Assembly: GCA_001972305.1 (NCBI GenBank) | Contig: BDDD01000562.1 | Span: 108,837-172,836 of the forward strand | Source of the DNA: Cephalotus follicularis | Taxonomy: Eukaryota > Streptophyta > Magnoliopsida > Oxalidales > Cephalotaceae | DNA: 64,000 nucleotides | Reading direction: 5' to 3' | Part shown: positions 1 to 10,432 of the stretch, one piece after another | Numbering within the stretch: the stretch's first letter is position 1 | Layout: the number at the start of each line of letters is the position of its first letter | Position numbers and translations under genes: made by a program | Notes under the pieces: generated by a model | Database searches by the model: none | Told to the model about the DNA's origin: nothing | Seen by the model: only the letters and a program-made list of their open reading frames with translations

Positions 1-896
1 AGATGCCATCTTCCCTCCCAAGTTCTGGATGAGGTTTCAGACAGCTTTGGGGACGAAGCTAAACCTGAGTACCGCCTTCCATCCTCAGACCGATAGGCAG
101 TCTGAGCGTACCATCTAGAACTTGGAGGATATGCTACGGGCTTGCATTATTTATTTTACTGGTACATGGGAGGATCACATTCCTCTGATAGAGTTCTCTT
201 ATAATAACTGTTGTCATTCCAGTATTGGCATGGCACCGTTTGAAGCACTGTATGGGAGGAAGTGCAGATCTCCTGTACGTTGGGATGAGGTCGGGGAACG
301 ACCTTTACTCGGGATTGAGTTAGTAGAGGAAACTTCAGAAAAGATCAGGATGATCAAAAAGAAGCTGCTTGCTACTCAGAGCCGGCAGAAGAGCTATGCG
401 AAAAGTGTTAAGAGGAGGCCTTTGACCTTCATTGTGGGCGATCATGTGTTCTTAAAGGTCTCACCATAGAAGAGCGTGCAAAGGTTTGGGAAAAAGGGCA
501 AATTAGCACCTCGCTACATTGGTCCTTTCAAAATTTTGGAGAGAGTTGGGGAGGTAGCCTACCAGCTTGCCTTACCTCCTGCACTGTCGAAAATGCACGA
601 CGTCTTTCATGTATCTATGCTGAGGAAATATATCCCGGACCCATTACATGTCCTGAATTATGATGTTGTTCCGGTACAAGATGACCTATCTTGTGAAGAG
701 TTTCCTGTACGGATTCTAGATTGGAATACGCAAATTTTGAGGAACCGAGCCATCTCCATGGTCAAGGTTCAATGGCAGTTCCACCGACCGGATGAAGCAA
801 CTTTGGAGCGTGAAGAGGATATCCAAGAACGCTACCCGCACTTGCTCTAGTCTCGTTTTGAATTTCGAGGACGAAATTCTTTGAAGGAGGGGTGGA
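1..896 (+). mobile_element. G1: Ty3/gypsy element, end of pol (integrase to chromodomain-like tail)
   Basis: The plus strand reads as the end of a chromovirus pol (Tekay/Del-like). The integrase core is already under way at base 1 (an HPQTD-type motif near 85-100). It is followed by a segment with EFSYNN and PFEALYGRKCRSP (about 122-469) and then by the [18 protein letters not shown] segment, HVSMLRKY and a tail ending [18 protein letters not shown] (about 476-850). The earlier part of the element lies left of the window. It is a fossil with at least two breaks in the part seen. A polypurine tract and an LTR follow directly, which fixes the strand. The lineage is my inference from the conserved C-terminal wording. 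Confidence 0.9.
884..896 (+). other. Polypurine tract of G1
   Basis: The purine-rich run aaggaggggtgga lies directly before the TG of the LTR at 897. It follows the pol end and an 'aatttcgaggacgaaattc' stretch typical of this lineage. This is the usual plus-strand primer site of LTR elements. Confidence 0.85.
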
Positions 897-3062
897 TGTA
901 ACGCTCGGGATTTTTATATGTGTTGTAATTTCACAATATAAGTGTACTTTTAATTCTGGAATTAATGAAATGATGGATTTTTCTAACTTTGATGGTGTTT
1001 TCCAAACCCTTGTAATGTCAATTTGGATGAAGAATGCTAAAGAAATGTTAAGAGAGTAAGATTAAATCGAAAACGGCACAGTTTTGAGGTTAAAGCGCTG
1101 ACGCATGGATTTAGAGCATCGGTGCTTAAGCCTTTGAAACGCCCGTTTAATTTTAAACACATAAGCGCCGATGCCTACATGTAAACGTCGACGCATTGCG
1201 GTGTGTTCTGCATACACATAACGGCAGATAGACGTGTCGTAGGGAGGTGATTTTGTGCCACTTATCAAGCATCTTAGCAGGCGCTTTAAGAACGTGGCAA
1301 TGCATGCTTTTGTTGCCAAACCTACCTGTAACAAAAGGGCATGGGACAGAGGGAGAATCCCTGAGTGCATGGCCTGTGAAAGGGAAGAAAGGGACACATG
1401 TTCACCAGGTTGCCAAATTGAGAGGGGAGGAGAAGTTAGGAGAACATGCAGAGAAAACAAAACGAAATCTGCATAAAAAGTCTACTCCTCTCACCCCTCT
1501 CATTTGTTACAGAAAGCCAGAGGGTCAGTGACACTGTGAGTGACAAAAGAGAGCAGGAGAACTTGAGAGAGGAAGCTCAACCACCATTGTTGAGCAAAGG
1601 GAGCTGGGAGCTTGCACACCAACTACTGGGACGAACCAGGGAGCTTTCAAGTCGTACCTAGGGACTCAAAGTGACTGATTGGATGCTAAAAGAGGTGAAA
1701 TTCCGGATTCTAACTTGAGGCCAGAGGTAGGGGAAGCCATAATTGTATTTTGTGTTCAATACTTGGTGTATGCTCAGTGATGTTTATGCATGAATTTCAT
1801 AGCTTGATGATCCATTTTTAGTCACTAAAATAATGCTACCTTGTACTGGATGTGTCATATGATATTGCATGGCCGTTTTCTGGGCTTTATACATGTTGGA
1901 TTGCATGTTACTGTTATGGGAATATCACTATTTGCTCATGTCGTGAGGTAGAAGACGACCCCTGCATGAAACCGTCGACGCCTTGGGTAAGCGTCGACGC
2001 TTCGTTCTGTGAACTGCGTTTTATATGTTGAAATGCGATAAAACGTCGACGTCTAAGGGAGGAGATATCGACACCCAGGCACTGAAAGCGCTGACGCTAT
2101 GAAACTGAACGTGGACGCTTAAGGCACATAAGCGTCGACGCCTAAGGAATAAACGCCGACGCTTTAGAGTCCTGTTTGGACAATTTTAAGGTTTTGATAC
2201 CCGACGATCCCGATTTCGCTTAGGATGCATTAGAGAATTTGTCTGCATTGCACATACACTGTTTACTACCTGTTTGGTTACTGTTTGTAAATCGGTTATG
2301 ATTTCTAAAGTTGAGATGTTTAGAAATGCATATGTGAACTCGGAATGTGCTATTTTGAGTATGAAAATATGTATTGGTTAATAACGTATTTTCGAACGAA
2401 CTGGTAAACGATTTACACTACTGATTTGTTCAAAGGTATTTCTACTACGGAAATTACACATTTCATATATTTATTACTGTCAGAAATATTTGAAAATGAA
2501 CTGCCTGTTGTCGATCTAAACGATCACCACTGTACTGTTTACTGTTTGATTCACTGTTTGCTCTGTGAATTTCTATGTGGTTGTGCTTGAGCCACTGGTT
2601 GCATGGCGGAGGCTGCCAGCGCCGGCTAGTGGTAGGGTTGACCTAGGGGCCAGGAGTTGGCTGGGTGACTCATTGTACTATACTATTGCCTCGTTGGACT
2701 GGCATGGGCGAAGAACAAGATGTTATGTTGTTATGTTCTTGGTTTTACTTTTCTCATGTTTTGTAATAAACCGACTTTTATTTAAGGACTAATGTACCGT
2801 ATTTACGGTTTTAATAATGATGGGATTTAATTTGTACTGTGATCACGCTCCGTTTTATGGGCTATTAACAATGACAGACTTGTATTGGGTAGCGTGCAGT
2901 ATGGGATGCATGTTACATGTTTACAGCTTATGAATTCTTATGCTTCCGCTACTGACTTTTCGTTTATAAGTTTAAATTTTACGGTATTTGCATAAGCTGT
3001 ATTTATATGTTAATTGCCTTTACCGCTTTAATGTTGTCTTCTCGAGAAACGGGGGCGTGACA
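897..3062 (+). mobile_element. G1 3' LTR (2166 bp)
   Basis: It begins TGTAACGCTCGGG just after the polypurine tract and ends GGGGGCGTGACA at 3062, so it has TG...CA ends with imperfectly inverted outer bases. Two clusters of GTCGAC-core palindromes lie inside (about 1090-1200 and 1960-2165). At 3063 the sequence switches without spacer to the middle of the copia C LTR (compare 61048 and below), so G1 sits inside that LTR. The other flank is outside the window, so the TSD cannot be checked. Open frames inside (for example 1062-1661) look like chance. Confidence 0.88.
1090..2165. repeat. GTCGAC-core palindrome clusters in the G1 LTR
   Basis: Two groups of short, irregularly spaced palindromes are present, about 1090-1200 and 1960-2165. 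A perfect 14-mer AAGCGTCGACGCTT lies at 1989-2002. Variants include AAACGTCGACGC near 1184, GCGTCGACGCC near 2132 and GCGCTGACGC near 1095. Spacing is about 20-60 bp with unrelated sequence between, so this is not a simple tandem array. Confidence 0.85.
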
Positions 3063-3748
3063 AAATGTTACTTCAGTCTTGGGAAATGTTACTTGAAAAA
3101 ATGGCGCATTAAACTATTGTCAATAGTTGTTCCTCGCGCGCAAAGCATCAACGCTTTTGCCTTAAGCATCGCCGCTTATGTGTCCGTTGCATATTTGAAT
3201 TTGAATGTTCTTCTCAAAGCGCTGAAGGTCTTGATTTTGGTGTCGACGGATTGACACAAAGAGCAGGCGGTTTGTGTAGAGCGTCGTCGCTTTGTGCAAT
3301 TTAGTTTTCCTTCAAATGTCTCTGGTTTTAACCGCCGATGCATAGTGTTTAAACGCTGACACCTTGGCTTTAAAGCGCTGACGCTTTCGTCTGAGTGTCA
3401 CCGCTTTGTGCAAATCAATTAGCTTCAAACTTCTCTGGTTTTAACCACTAATGAAGGGTGCTTAAGCGATGGCGCCTTGCCTCAAAGCGTTGATGTTTTC
3501 TTCACAGCGTCGACACTTTAAGCAATTTCTCCTTTGCTTAAAGCTCTTCAACTGTTGGCGCTTTGCTCACAGGAATCGAAGGTCTACTTAAGCGCTGACG
3601 GTTTCATCCTGACCGTCGATGCTTAGCCCTGTTCCTGCGATATCTTGATTTGTCTTTTCAACGATTTAGCTTTACTTGAACAACAAGAAACTTTGTTAAA
3701 TACAAATATGTTATCATCAAAAGTCGGATTGAGACATAAATGTCAACA
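3063..3748 (-). mobile_element. C 3' LTR (remaining part)
   Basis: On the minus strand the LTR starts TGTTGACATTTATG at 3748, beside a purine tract. It runs to 3063, where G1 is inserted. Bases 3070-3480 match 61048-61453 in the 5' LTR, including the shared cgcgcgcaaagc stretch and most of the palindromes. The rest of the LTR should lie left of the window beyond G1. Palindromes and their variants fill about 3140-3625. Confidence 0.85.
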
Positions 3749-4468
3749 ATCTCCCCATTTTTGATGATGAAAAAATTTGCTATCATTTAGACAAGTTAAA
3801 GAAATATAACTATTTATAAGTTTAAGAATAACATAACTCCCCCTTAGTGTGACAAGGGGTATTAACTTTTCATTCTCCCTATATTTTCTCCCCCTTTTTG
3901 TTATCATTTCAAGAAGGTTTAAACAAAATATGAAATCAAACTATATTTCGAAACATTAAACCATATCAAATTCAATCATTCATAAACATCAAAACATTAA
4001 ACCACTCAAACTTACAATATTGAAATATAACATCAAATTCATTACAATGTACCAATTGTTTTCAACACATCATATCAAATTTAAACTTCATAATCACATT
4101 ACAAGCTCTAAATTGTTTTTCAAAAACATAACATCAAAAACTCACTGTTAACATAATGAAAAATGAAGAATGAAGATGCATATGCTCTCAAACATCCATG
4201 GTATCATCCATGTTGTCTCCCATAACATCGGTGGCTCCGACGTCTCATGGATTAACATCTTCTTCTTGGCTCGAGGAAGATGTTATTATGCCTTCGTCGC
4301 TCAACACTCCTTTCTCAACAAGTTTGTTCGTTATCCTCTCTGCCTTCGCATGAGTGTTTGAATATCCACCTTCATGCCTTTGATTGCTTGCATAAGTTCC
4401 TTGAATTGGCTGCTCAGCAAGTTTGCATTAGGTGTTGGATTGACTTGAGGCATTCTTGCTTCTTCACC
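3749..4468 (-). mobile_element. C 3' non-coding region with polypurine tract
   Basis: This 720-bp stretch lies between the extra ORF and the 3' LTR. Reading minus, the LTR is preceded by the purine run TGGGGAGAT at 3750-3758 and then by 'tttttcatcatcaaaaa', the usual plant copia arrangement. Further minus-strand purine tracts lie near 3838-3845 and 3888-3898. The remainder is AT-rich with no convincing coding signal. Confidence 0.75.
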
Positions 4469-5405
4469 TTAAGCCTCATCACCCACTTCTTCACCACCTT
4501 CTTCTTCGATCATCCTATTCAAATCATCATCTCTAGGGATCCAAGTCCCAAGCCTCTTATGCTTTTTAAACCCCATTCTACCTAGGATTCCTTTTCCTAA
4601 CGTATCCACACTTTGAAGTGCATGATGCACCTCTCCACTTAAGTCCACTTTAAAGTGCATGAGGATTTTGGTTATTATGTTGTTGTAGGGTAACCTAGAG
4701 TTCTCCCTAGCGTGCATTGCTTGCATATGGTGGATTATTAGTTTTGGTATGCAAATTCTTTAACCCGTGATTATATGGAACATAGTGTATGCTTCCATGT
4801 GGGTCACCTCATCAAAACCACCAGCCTTAGGCAATATATGTGTAGCTACGGCACGGTGTAGGAACCTATGATGTAGGCTAAGATTCCTAGAATACATTCT
4901 TTGCATAACTTTTGCATTTTCACCAAACAATAAACGAACGCACTCTTCTTTATTAAAATCCTTATGAATTACCCAATTTCTTTGATTCCATCCCCTAGCT
5001 CCTTCATGGGGTATGTCTACAATAGTGGCTAAGGTTTTGAAGCTAAATTCTATCTCCTTGTATTTAACCTTAGTGCACAAATCTACACTAGAGCTAGGAA
5101 GGATGTTTACATAGAACTCTTTCATAAGCTCAAGGTATGAAGGCATATTAATCTCAAACAAAAGGGCCTAACCCTTGGGCTTCTAACCAACTAATAATGG
5201 GGAAACCTTCATTACTAAAGAAATCAAAGTCTAAAATTTTACCTACTAGTATCTTGCGTTCGAAGTATGGCATTGGATATCTAATGATTGGTGGGAGGTC
5301 CTCGGGTGGTGTCTGCTGTCCACCTCCTCTCTTCTTCTTGTGGCCGACACTCTTCCTCTTTCTTCTGGATCCTTCCCCAGCCTCAATGTTCTTTGATTTA
5401 GGCAT
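4469..5405 (-). mobile_element. C extra ORF downstream of pol, plant transposon-protein-like
   Basis: This is a third coding region between pol and the 3' LTR, on the same strand as pol. The first segment (5154-5405) starts MPKSKN and is very basic early on (RRKRKSVGHKKKRGGG), like a nuclear targeting signal. It ends GFPIISWLEAQG. The second segment (4760-5161) has YLELMKEFYVNIL, the phrase FSFKTLATIVDIPHEG and a histidine-rich part, followed by a third segment (4469-4726). 'W-EAQG ... L-REFY-NL ... LA-ILDIP-EG' matches my memory of the domain called putative plant transposon protein (PF20167). Its role is unknown to me. It is not gag, pol or an obvious envelope: I see no membrane segment. 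It is a fossil with a few breaks. Confidence 0.65.
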
Positions 5406-5844
5406 ATTTGTTGAGGGTGTTTGGTTTAGAAATGAATTTCGGCAAGAAATCGCAATGAAATCGCCAGAGGAATGTTTTTGTGAGTTAGGGATTTTAAATT
5501 TTGCATTAAAAATGGCTAAAAGATAAGGGATTCTGTTTTATAATCCGTCTAAAGAATCGACGCTTTTATAGAAAGCGGCGTCGCTTTGTTGAATTTTTCT
5601 AATTCGAGCCCTAACTTCAGTGTAAAGCGCTGACGTTTTTAATCCAGGCATCGGCGCTTTGCATATCTTGCAAATTTCTAATTCTAAGTGCAGTGTTAAG
5701 CACTGATGCTTACATTCTAGGCGTCGGCGCTTTGCTCTATTTTTCTGCCGATTTATTGATTTTGCTAATGAATGAATGCAAATGATGCAACAAACAACAT
5801 ACTAGCATATCAAGCAAAAACATACAAGCATATAATCATATTAA
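5406..5844 (-). mobile_element. C spacer between pol and the extra ORF, with palindrome variants
   Basis: The spacer is non-coding. Palindrome-family variants lie at about 5550-5740 (aatcgacgctttt, aagcgctgacg, aggcatcggcgctt, aagcactgatgctt, ggcgtcggcgc). They are in the element interior here, not in an LTR. The part from about 5660 onward is repeated at 10434-10631. Confidence 0.7.
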
Positions 5845-6739
5845 TCACTCCATTTCACATAAACCTAGTTCCAATATAAATTTCGAGAAGGTTTGTACAT
5901 CTAAAGGTTTTGTGAAAATATCCGTGACTTGTTCTTGAGTCGATACGAAGATAAGTTCAATGTCACCTTTTTCTATGTGATCTTTTATGAAGTGATATCT
6001 AATGTCAATATGTTTGGTTCTAGAGTGGTGTACGGGATTTTTTCCTAGACAAATTGCGCTACTGTTGTCACACCTAATTGACACTTTTTCAAAGTTAAAA
6101 CCATAATCAGGGAATTGTTGTTTCATCCACATTATTTGAGCACAGCAACTACCAGCGGCAATATACTCAGCCTCGGTAGTAGAAAGTGCTACCGAGTTTT
6201 ATTTCTTACTAAACCAAGAGGTGAGCATATTACCTAAGAATTGGCATGTGCCACTAGTGCTTTTTCTATCGAGTTTATAACCTCCGAAATCGGCATCGGA
6301 GTAAGTGTGCAAGTCAAATGAAGAATTTCTAGGGTACCAAAGACCTAATAAGGGTGTATAAGCTAGATATTTGAAAATTCTCTTTATAGCAAGCAAGTGG
6401 GATTCCTTAAGGGAAGCCTGAATTCTAGCACATAAGAGTACGCTAAACAAAATATCTGGCCTACTAGCCATTAAATAAAGCAACGAACCAATCATACTTC
6501 TATAAAGTTTCTGGTCAATAGGTTTACCTTGCTCGTCTTTATATGACTTAGTAGTTGTGCTCATCGGAGTCTTACTCTTTTTGGCGCTTTCCAATCCAAA
6601 CCTTTTAAGTATGTCTTTGACGTACTTGGATTGGTTGACGAAGATCCCATCCTTTATTTGCTTAACTTAAAGTCCTAGGAAGTAGTTGAGCTCTCCCATC
6701 ATGTTCATTTCAAATTCATCCTGTATAATCTTAGCAAAA
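5845..6739 (-). mobile_element. C RNase H / end of RT, first copy
   Basis: The minus-strand reading shows the copia RT tail ([31 protein letters not shown]) and RNase H. The latter includes YSDADFGGYKLDRKSTSG, VSIRCDNSSAICLGKNPVHH and KHIDIRYHFI, and ends FILELGLCEME. It is a second copy of 10632-11514. From about 5660 to 6380 the two copies are almost identical by eye. From about 6380 to 6735 they differ much more, so they are not one simple duplication. It is a fossil with at least one break. Confidence 0.85.
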
Positions 6740-9700
6740 GACATTTTGGTATCAGAGCTTTTGGTTTTAGATTCTCTAGACTTATATCATAAATTGTTTT
6801 TCAAAAGTGGTTTTAAGTTTTACAAACTCTTGCATATCATGCATTGCATCAGTGTCATGTGTTCGGTAGCATGCCCCGTGGTCGGTAAAATGCTCCCGCT
6901 GTGGACATAGATAGTAAAATCTTTTAAGTTTTCCTGATAGACGACTTATGTAGAATTAGATTAAGATGTAAGAATAAGGATTCTAAGGCCGGAGATATTC
7001 TTGGATACCATCTTCTTCTTTTTTTGGCTAGCGGCCGAGTTCGCCGCGAGGATATTATCTTCTCTATTGCCCTTTACTAATCGATATGTCTGAGTCAGAG
7101 TTCTAGCGGGCCATAACCTAATTACTCGAGACTTTGTAAGCTATTAAGACACGATGTACGTGACAGAACACTTTATATGCAATGGAGGAACTACTCCATG
7201 GTTCTTGTATATGTTTCAAGATAGCATCATAGCAATGAATGGTTGACAGTGACGAAATATTCAAGAAGTTCAGGCAACCATTATAGTACATTTTTGTTTG
7301 AGTATTTAGTGGAACCGTTAGCGAAGTACAGTGAAGGATTTAACCTATAAGGGCTATATCTAGATGACCTCATCTATTGAGGATGAATGTCGGCCCTATG
7401 TAGATCCTTATCGACAGGGATTCGAGCCTCGAGCAGAGCTGCATGGAGATGATTAAGGACTACGATTACGCTAACGAATACCCAAGGCAACGTGATTATA
7501 GATGCTTTGAGTAAGAAGTTTTGTACTCCTCTTGCTTATCTTCGGATGAGTTTTTAGATCATCGCACGTGATCCTATCAGCCTTACGCATGGGAGCCCTA
7601 TTGTCTACTCTTCGGCAGAGACCGATATTGTAGGACCGGATCAGTGATGCTCGGTGAAAGAATTGTAACCGCACTGACTACTCGCTTCGAAATGACGGAA
7701 CGCTGATGTATGAAGACAGGTTATGTCCGTTGCTTAATGAAGTCGTCAAATGTAAGTCCTGGTGAAGACTATAAATCATTTTTCCGCAATACAACCTAAT
7801 AGTACCAAGTGTGTCGTTGCTGGAGGGAGCACTTCTGGTAGAATAACATGAAGAGGAATACCGCAGTTCTGATAATGGGATGTTCACCATACCAGCAACT
7901 CAATGTGGTACAACCGTGAAACTTCAAGCTATTGCAGCTGCTCTATATTCTCAAGAGAAAGTGTGTGCTATGATTGTTGTATCCTTGTGCTATTGATGCA
8001 AATTGTTGTACGCTTGGCTGTTCTGTGTGCATTTTGATGTGCGCTCGTATACATATTGTGCAGATGATGCATTCATTGTCCACACGTAGAGTTTGTACAA
8101 ATGCTATTGTGTGCACTTCTTACTACTCGCTTAGCGATTGTGAATGCATAATGAGGTGCTTGCATAAGGTTTGTGTGCGTATTTATGTGCACGTTCTTCT
8201 GCGTATGCTTGCGTTTTGTACGCATGATGACACGAGTATGTGCAACCTACCTTCATGGTGCTTTGAGCTTGTGCATCCCGTGTACATGATGTTTCAATTG
8301 TCAGCCTTGATTTTCAGCGCCAGGAGTTTTTACTCATTCTTATATCACGCCTATCGGTGCTAGCATAGGATTCGATCGACGTTTACACACGTTTGACGTT
8401 GACTATTTATCGTCTTGAATTGTGGTTCATTCAGATAATCTCTTGCTTTGTGTACGTTGGGCGCTTGAGTGGTATTTTGGTTGCGTGGCTTGGCTGGCTC
8501 CATATTGATTCATCGATCGATCGATACGCATGCCTTTTCAATTTTGTCTTCGGACATCCTTGCTATTGGTTGATTGCGCTTGAAATTCTGTGCTGCATAC
8601 TTATGAAACGGAATCTTAATGTCCCTCAAAATATTTTTGCCCAACGCCTTTTCAAGTTGGCTGATCATATAGTAGTTTTGTATTTTCCAAGTATGCATTG
8701 CTCATTCGATGTGTTGTCGGCTTCTACACCTTTCTCGTGCAGTCAGATACGGGATATGAAATGAGCATGGGACTTCGTTCCTTATTCGTTGTCCAAGTGT
8801 TGTCACTTGACAGGTATGATGTTCGTGTGCCTCGTTGACCCCACGAAAGTGTCTATTGGCTTCAATGCGTGGCTCATGTGGTTTTTGACGTCATGTGAGA
8901 GCATGTCATGATGGACTTCATTATATGACCGACACGGACATAGCTAAAGGATGATGCAATATGAGTCATGCTGGAAAGACCTACTCAAACGACACTTTTC
9001 TGTCGATTCGACTCATCTACAACTTTGACGGTTTGGAGGAGCAAACATATCAGCACTGATGCACGAGATTCCATCAAAATTCCGCAGTTAAGCGTGCTTG
9101 GGCGAGAATAGATATAGCATGGTCATGGGTTGATATGGGACAAAAGGCTTTGGATGATGACATATGGTGAAGTTACTGATGAAAGATTGTGTTATGGCTT
9201 ACATGGATATGATATGACATATTTCACATCTTTTATGCTAGGTATGCATCTCACATGATCGATTTTATATATATCTGCTACACCTCTGCACACATTCACT
9301 GCTTATGATCATGGATATGGATTTATTTATATGTTTTGTAAAGATGACCTTTTGTTTATGTGGGTTGTGAAGAGTACCTTTTGTTTATAAACTAAACTGT
9401 ATAGATTTATGAGACTTGTTATGTATAAGAGGTAACTTAAGAGATATGTTTATTCAGTTATCGACCTGCCGACATGTGGCAGTGCTTATGGGATGTGTGT
9501 TGATGTATTGGATATGCGTGAGTTCATACTTGAGAGATTGGAATGATGATTCGGACTTAAATTGTGGTTTACTGAGAGCTGAGCCCATTTATAACTGATT
9601 GTTCCTCCTTCGGGAGTGTGGATATAAATTGTGTTTTCTTTACAGGGGGCATATGTCCGATAAACGAATACTACATGCCCAATTTTCGGGAGATTATAAG

Positions 9701-10432
9701 AGTTAGAATGTAGTCAATTGATTATTTCATTGACATGATTATCTTTTGCATGCTTATGATATTATTGGATATGATTAAGCCAATCTTTGAGAGTATTGAA
9801 AGGACTGTCCTTCGCATGTAAATGATATTTTTGATTTTGTTGTGATGTAGTTTGGTGCGGGCTAAATCCCAGCATATAGATTGTGATGAGATATGAGAGT
9901 TGATCTCCAAACATATAAACTGTGGTTTATCAGGTGGCATGGAGTCCGATAAACGAATACATCATGCCTGATTTTCGGGAAATCCTAAGAGTATGGTTTT
10001 TAATGGTTATCCATACTCCTTTTACATTGTTTGAGGTTTTCGCTGATACGATATGGTATATTCTGTTGGGATAATCTGTTTGCTTCAGGTTAGTAGTTGT
10101 TTAGATTTCGGGACAAAAACTTTTTTAAGGGGGGTGGAAATGTAATATCCCGTTTTACTGTGTAGATTTTTCGGGCTTTTCGATTTGTTTCGTGTGGGCT
10201 GTCGATTTCTTTTCGGTTTGTGGACTGCCTATTTTTCGGTTTGTTTTGCTATCGGTTGGGCTAAGTGGGTTTTAACCTTAGCCTAGTGGGTTTTTAAAAG
10301 CAAGAGTATGCATATTTTGCTTTTATTTATGTGTTAAAAACCATTTCTGCATTTTAAAAAAATTCAAAACCCTATTTTATATTTATTTTTCTCTTTCTCT
10401 CTCTCTCCTTCTCTCTCCCGTCGTCTCTCCCC
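6740..10432 (+). mobile_element. Decayed Ty3/gypsy fragment inside the copia RT region
   Basis: It starts with the last bases of an LTR (gaca, 6740-6743), then a perfect initiator tRNA-Met primer site TGGTATCAGAGC (6747-6758). Traces of gypsy RNase H (DALSKKFCTPLAYL, about 7490-7545) and of the integrase start (DGTLMYEDRLCP, about 7690-7725) are visible. A polypurine tract (10127-10140) and the first 292 bp of an LTR starting TGTAATATCCCG at 10141 close it. Bases 8040-9550 show no protein I recognise. Two degenerate copies of an LTR-like piece (ctccttcgggag...ggggcatatgtccgat) lie near 9550-10000. It is heavily decayed with many breaks. Bases 6740-8034 reappear at 28501-29795. Confidence 0.78.

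Noticed and set aside
8520-8545. atcgatcgatcgatacg run as a regulatory palindrome
   Set aside because: It is a short simple repeat in decayed element DNA, with no second copy in a meaningful place.
7974-8764. Two open frames of 123-129 residues with many C, H and Y residues
   Set aside because: Cysteine and histidine arise from a TG/CA-rich stretch of decayed gypsy interior. There is no zinc-finger spacing, signal peptide or homology that I recognise.
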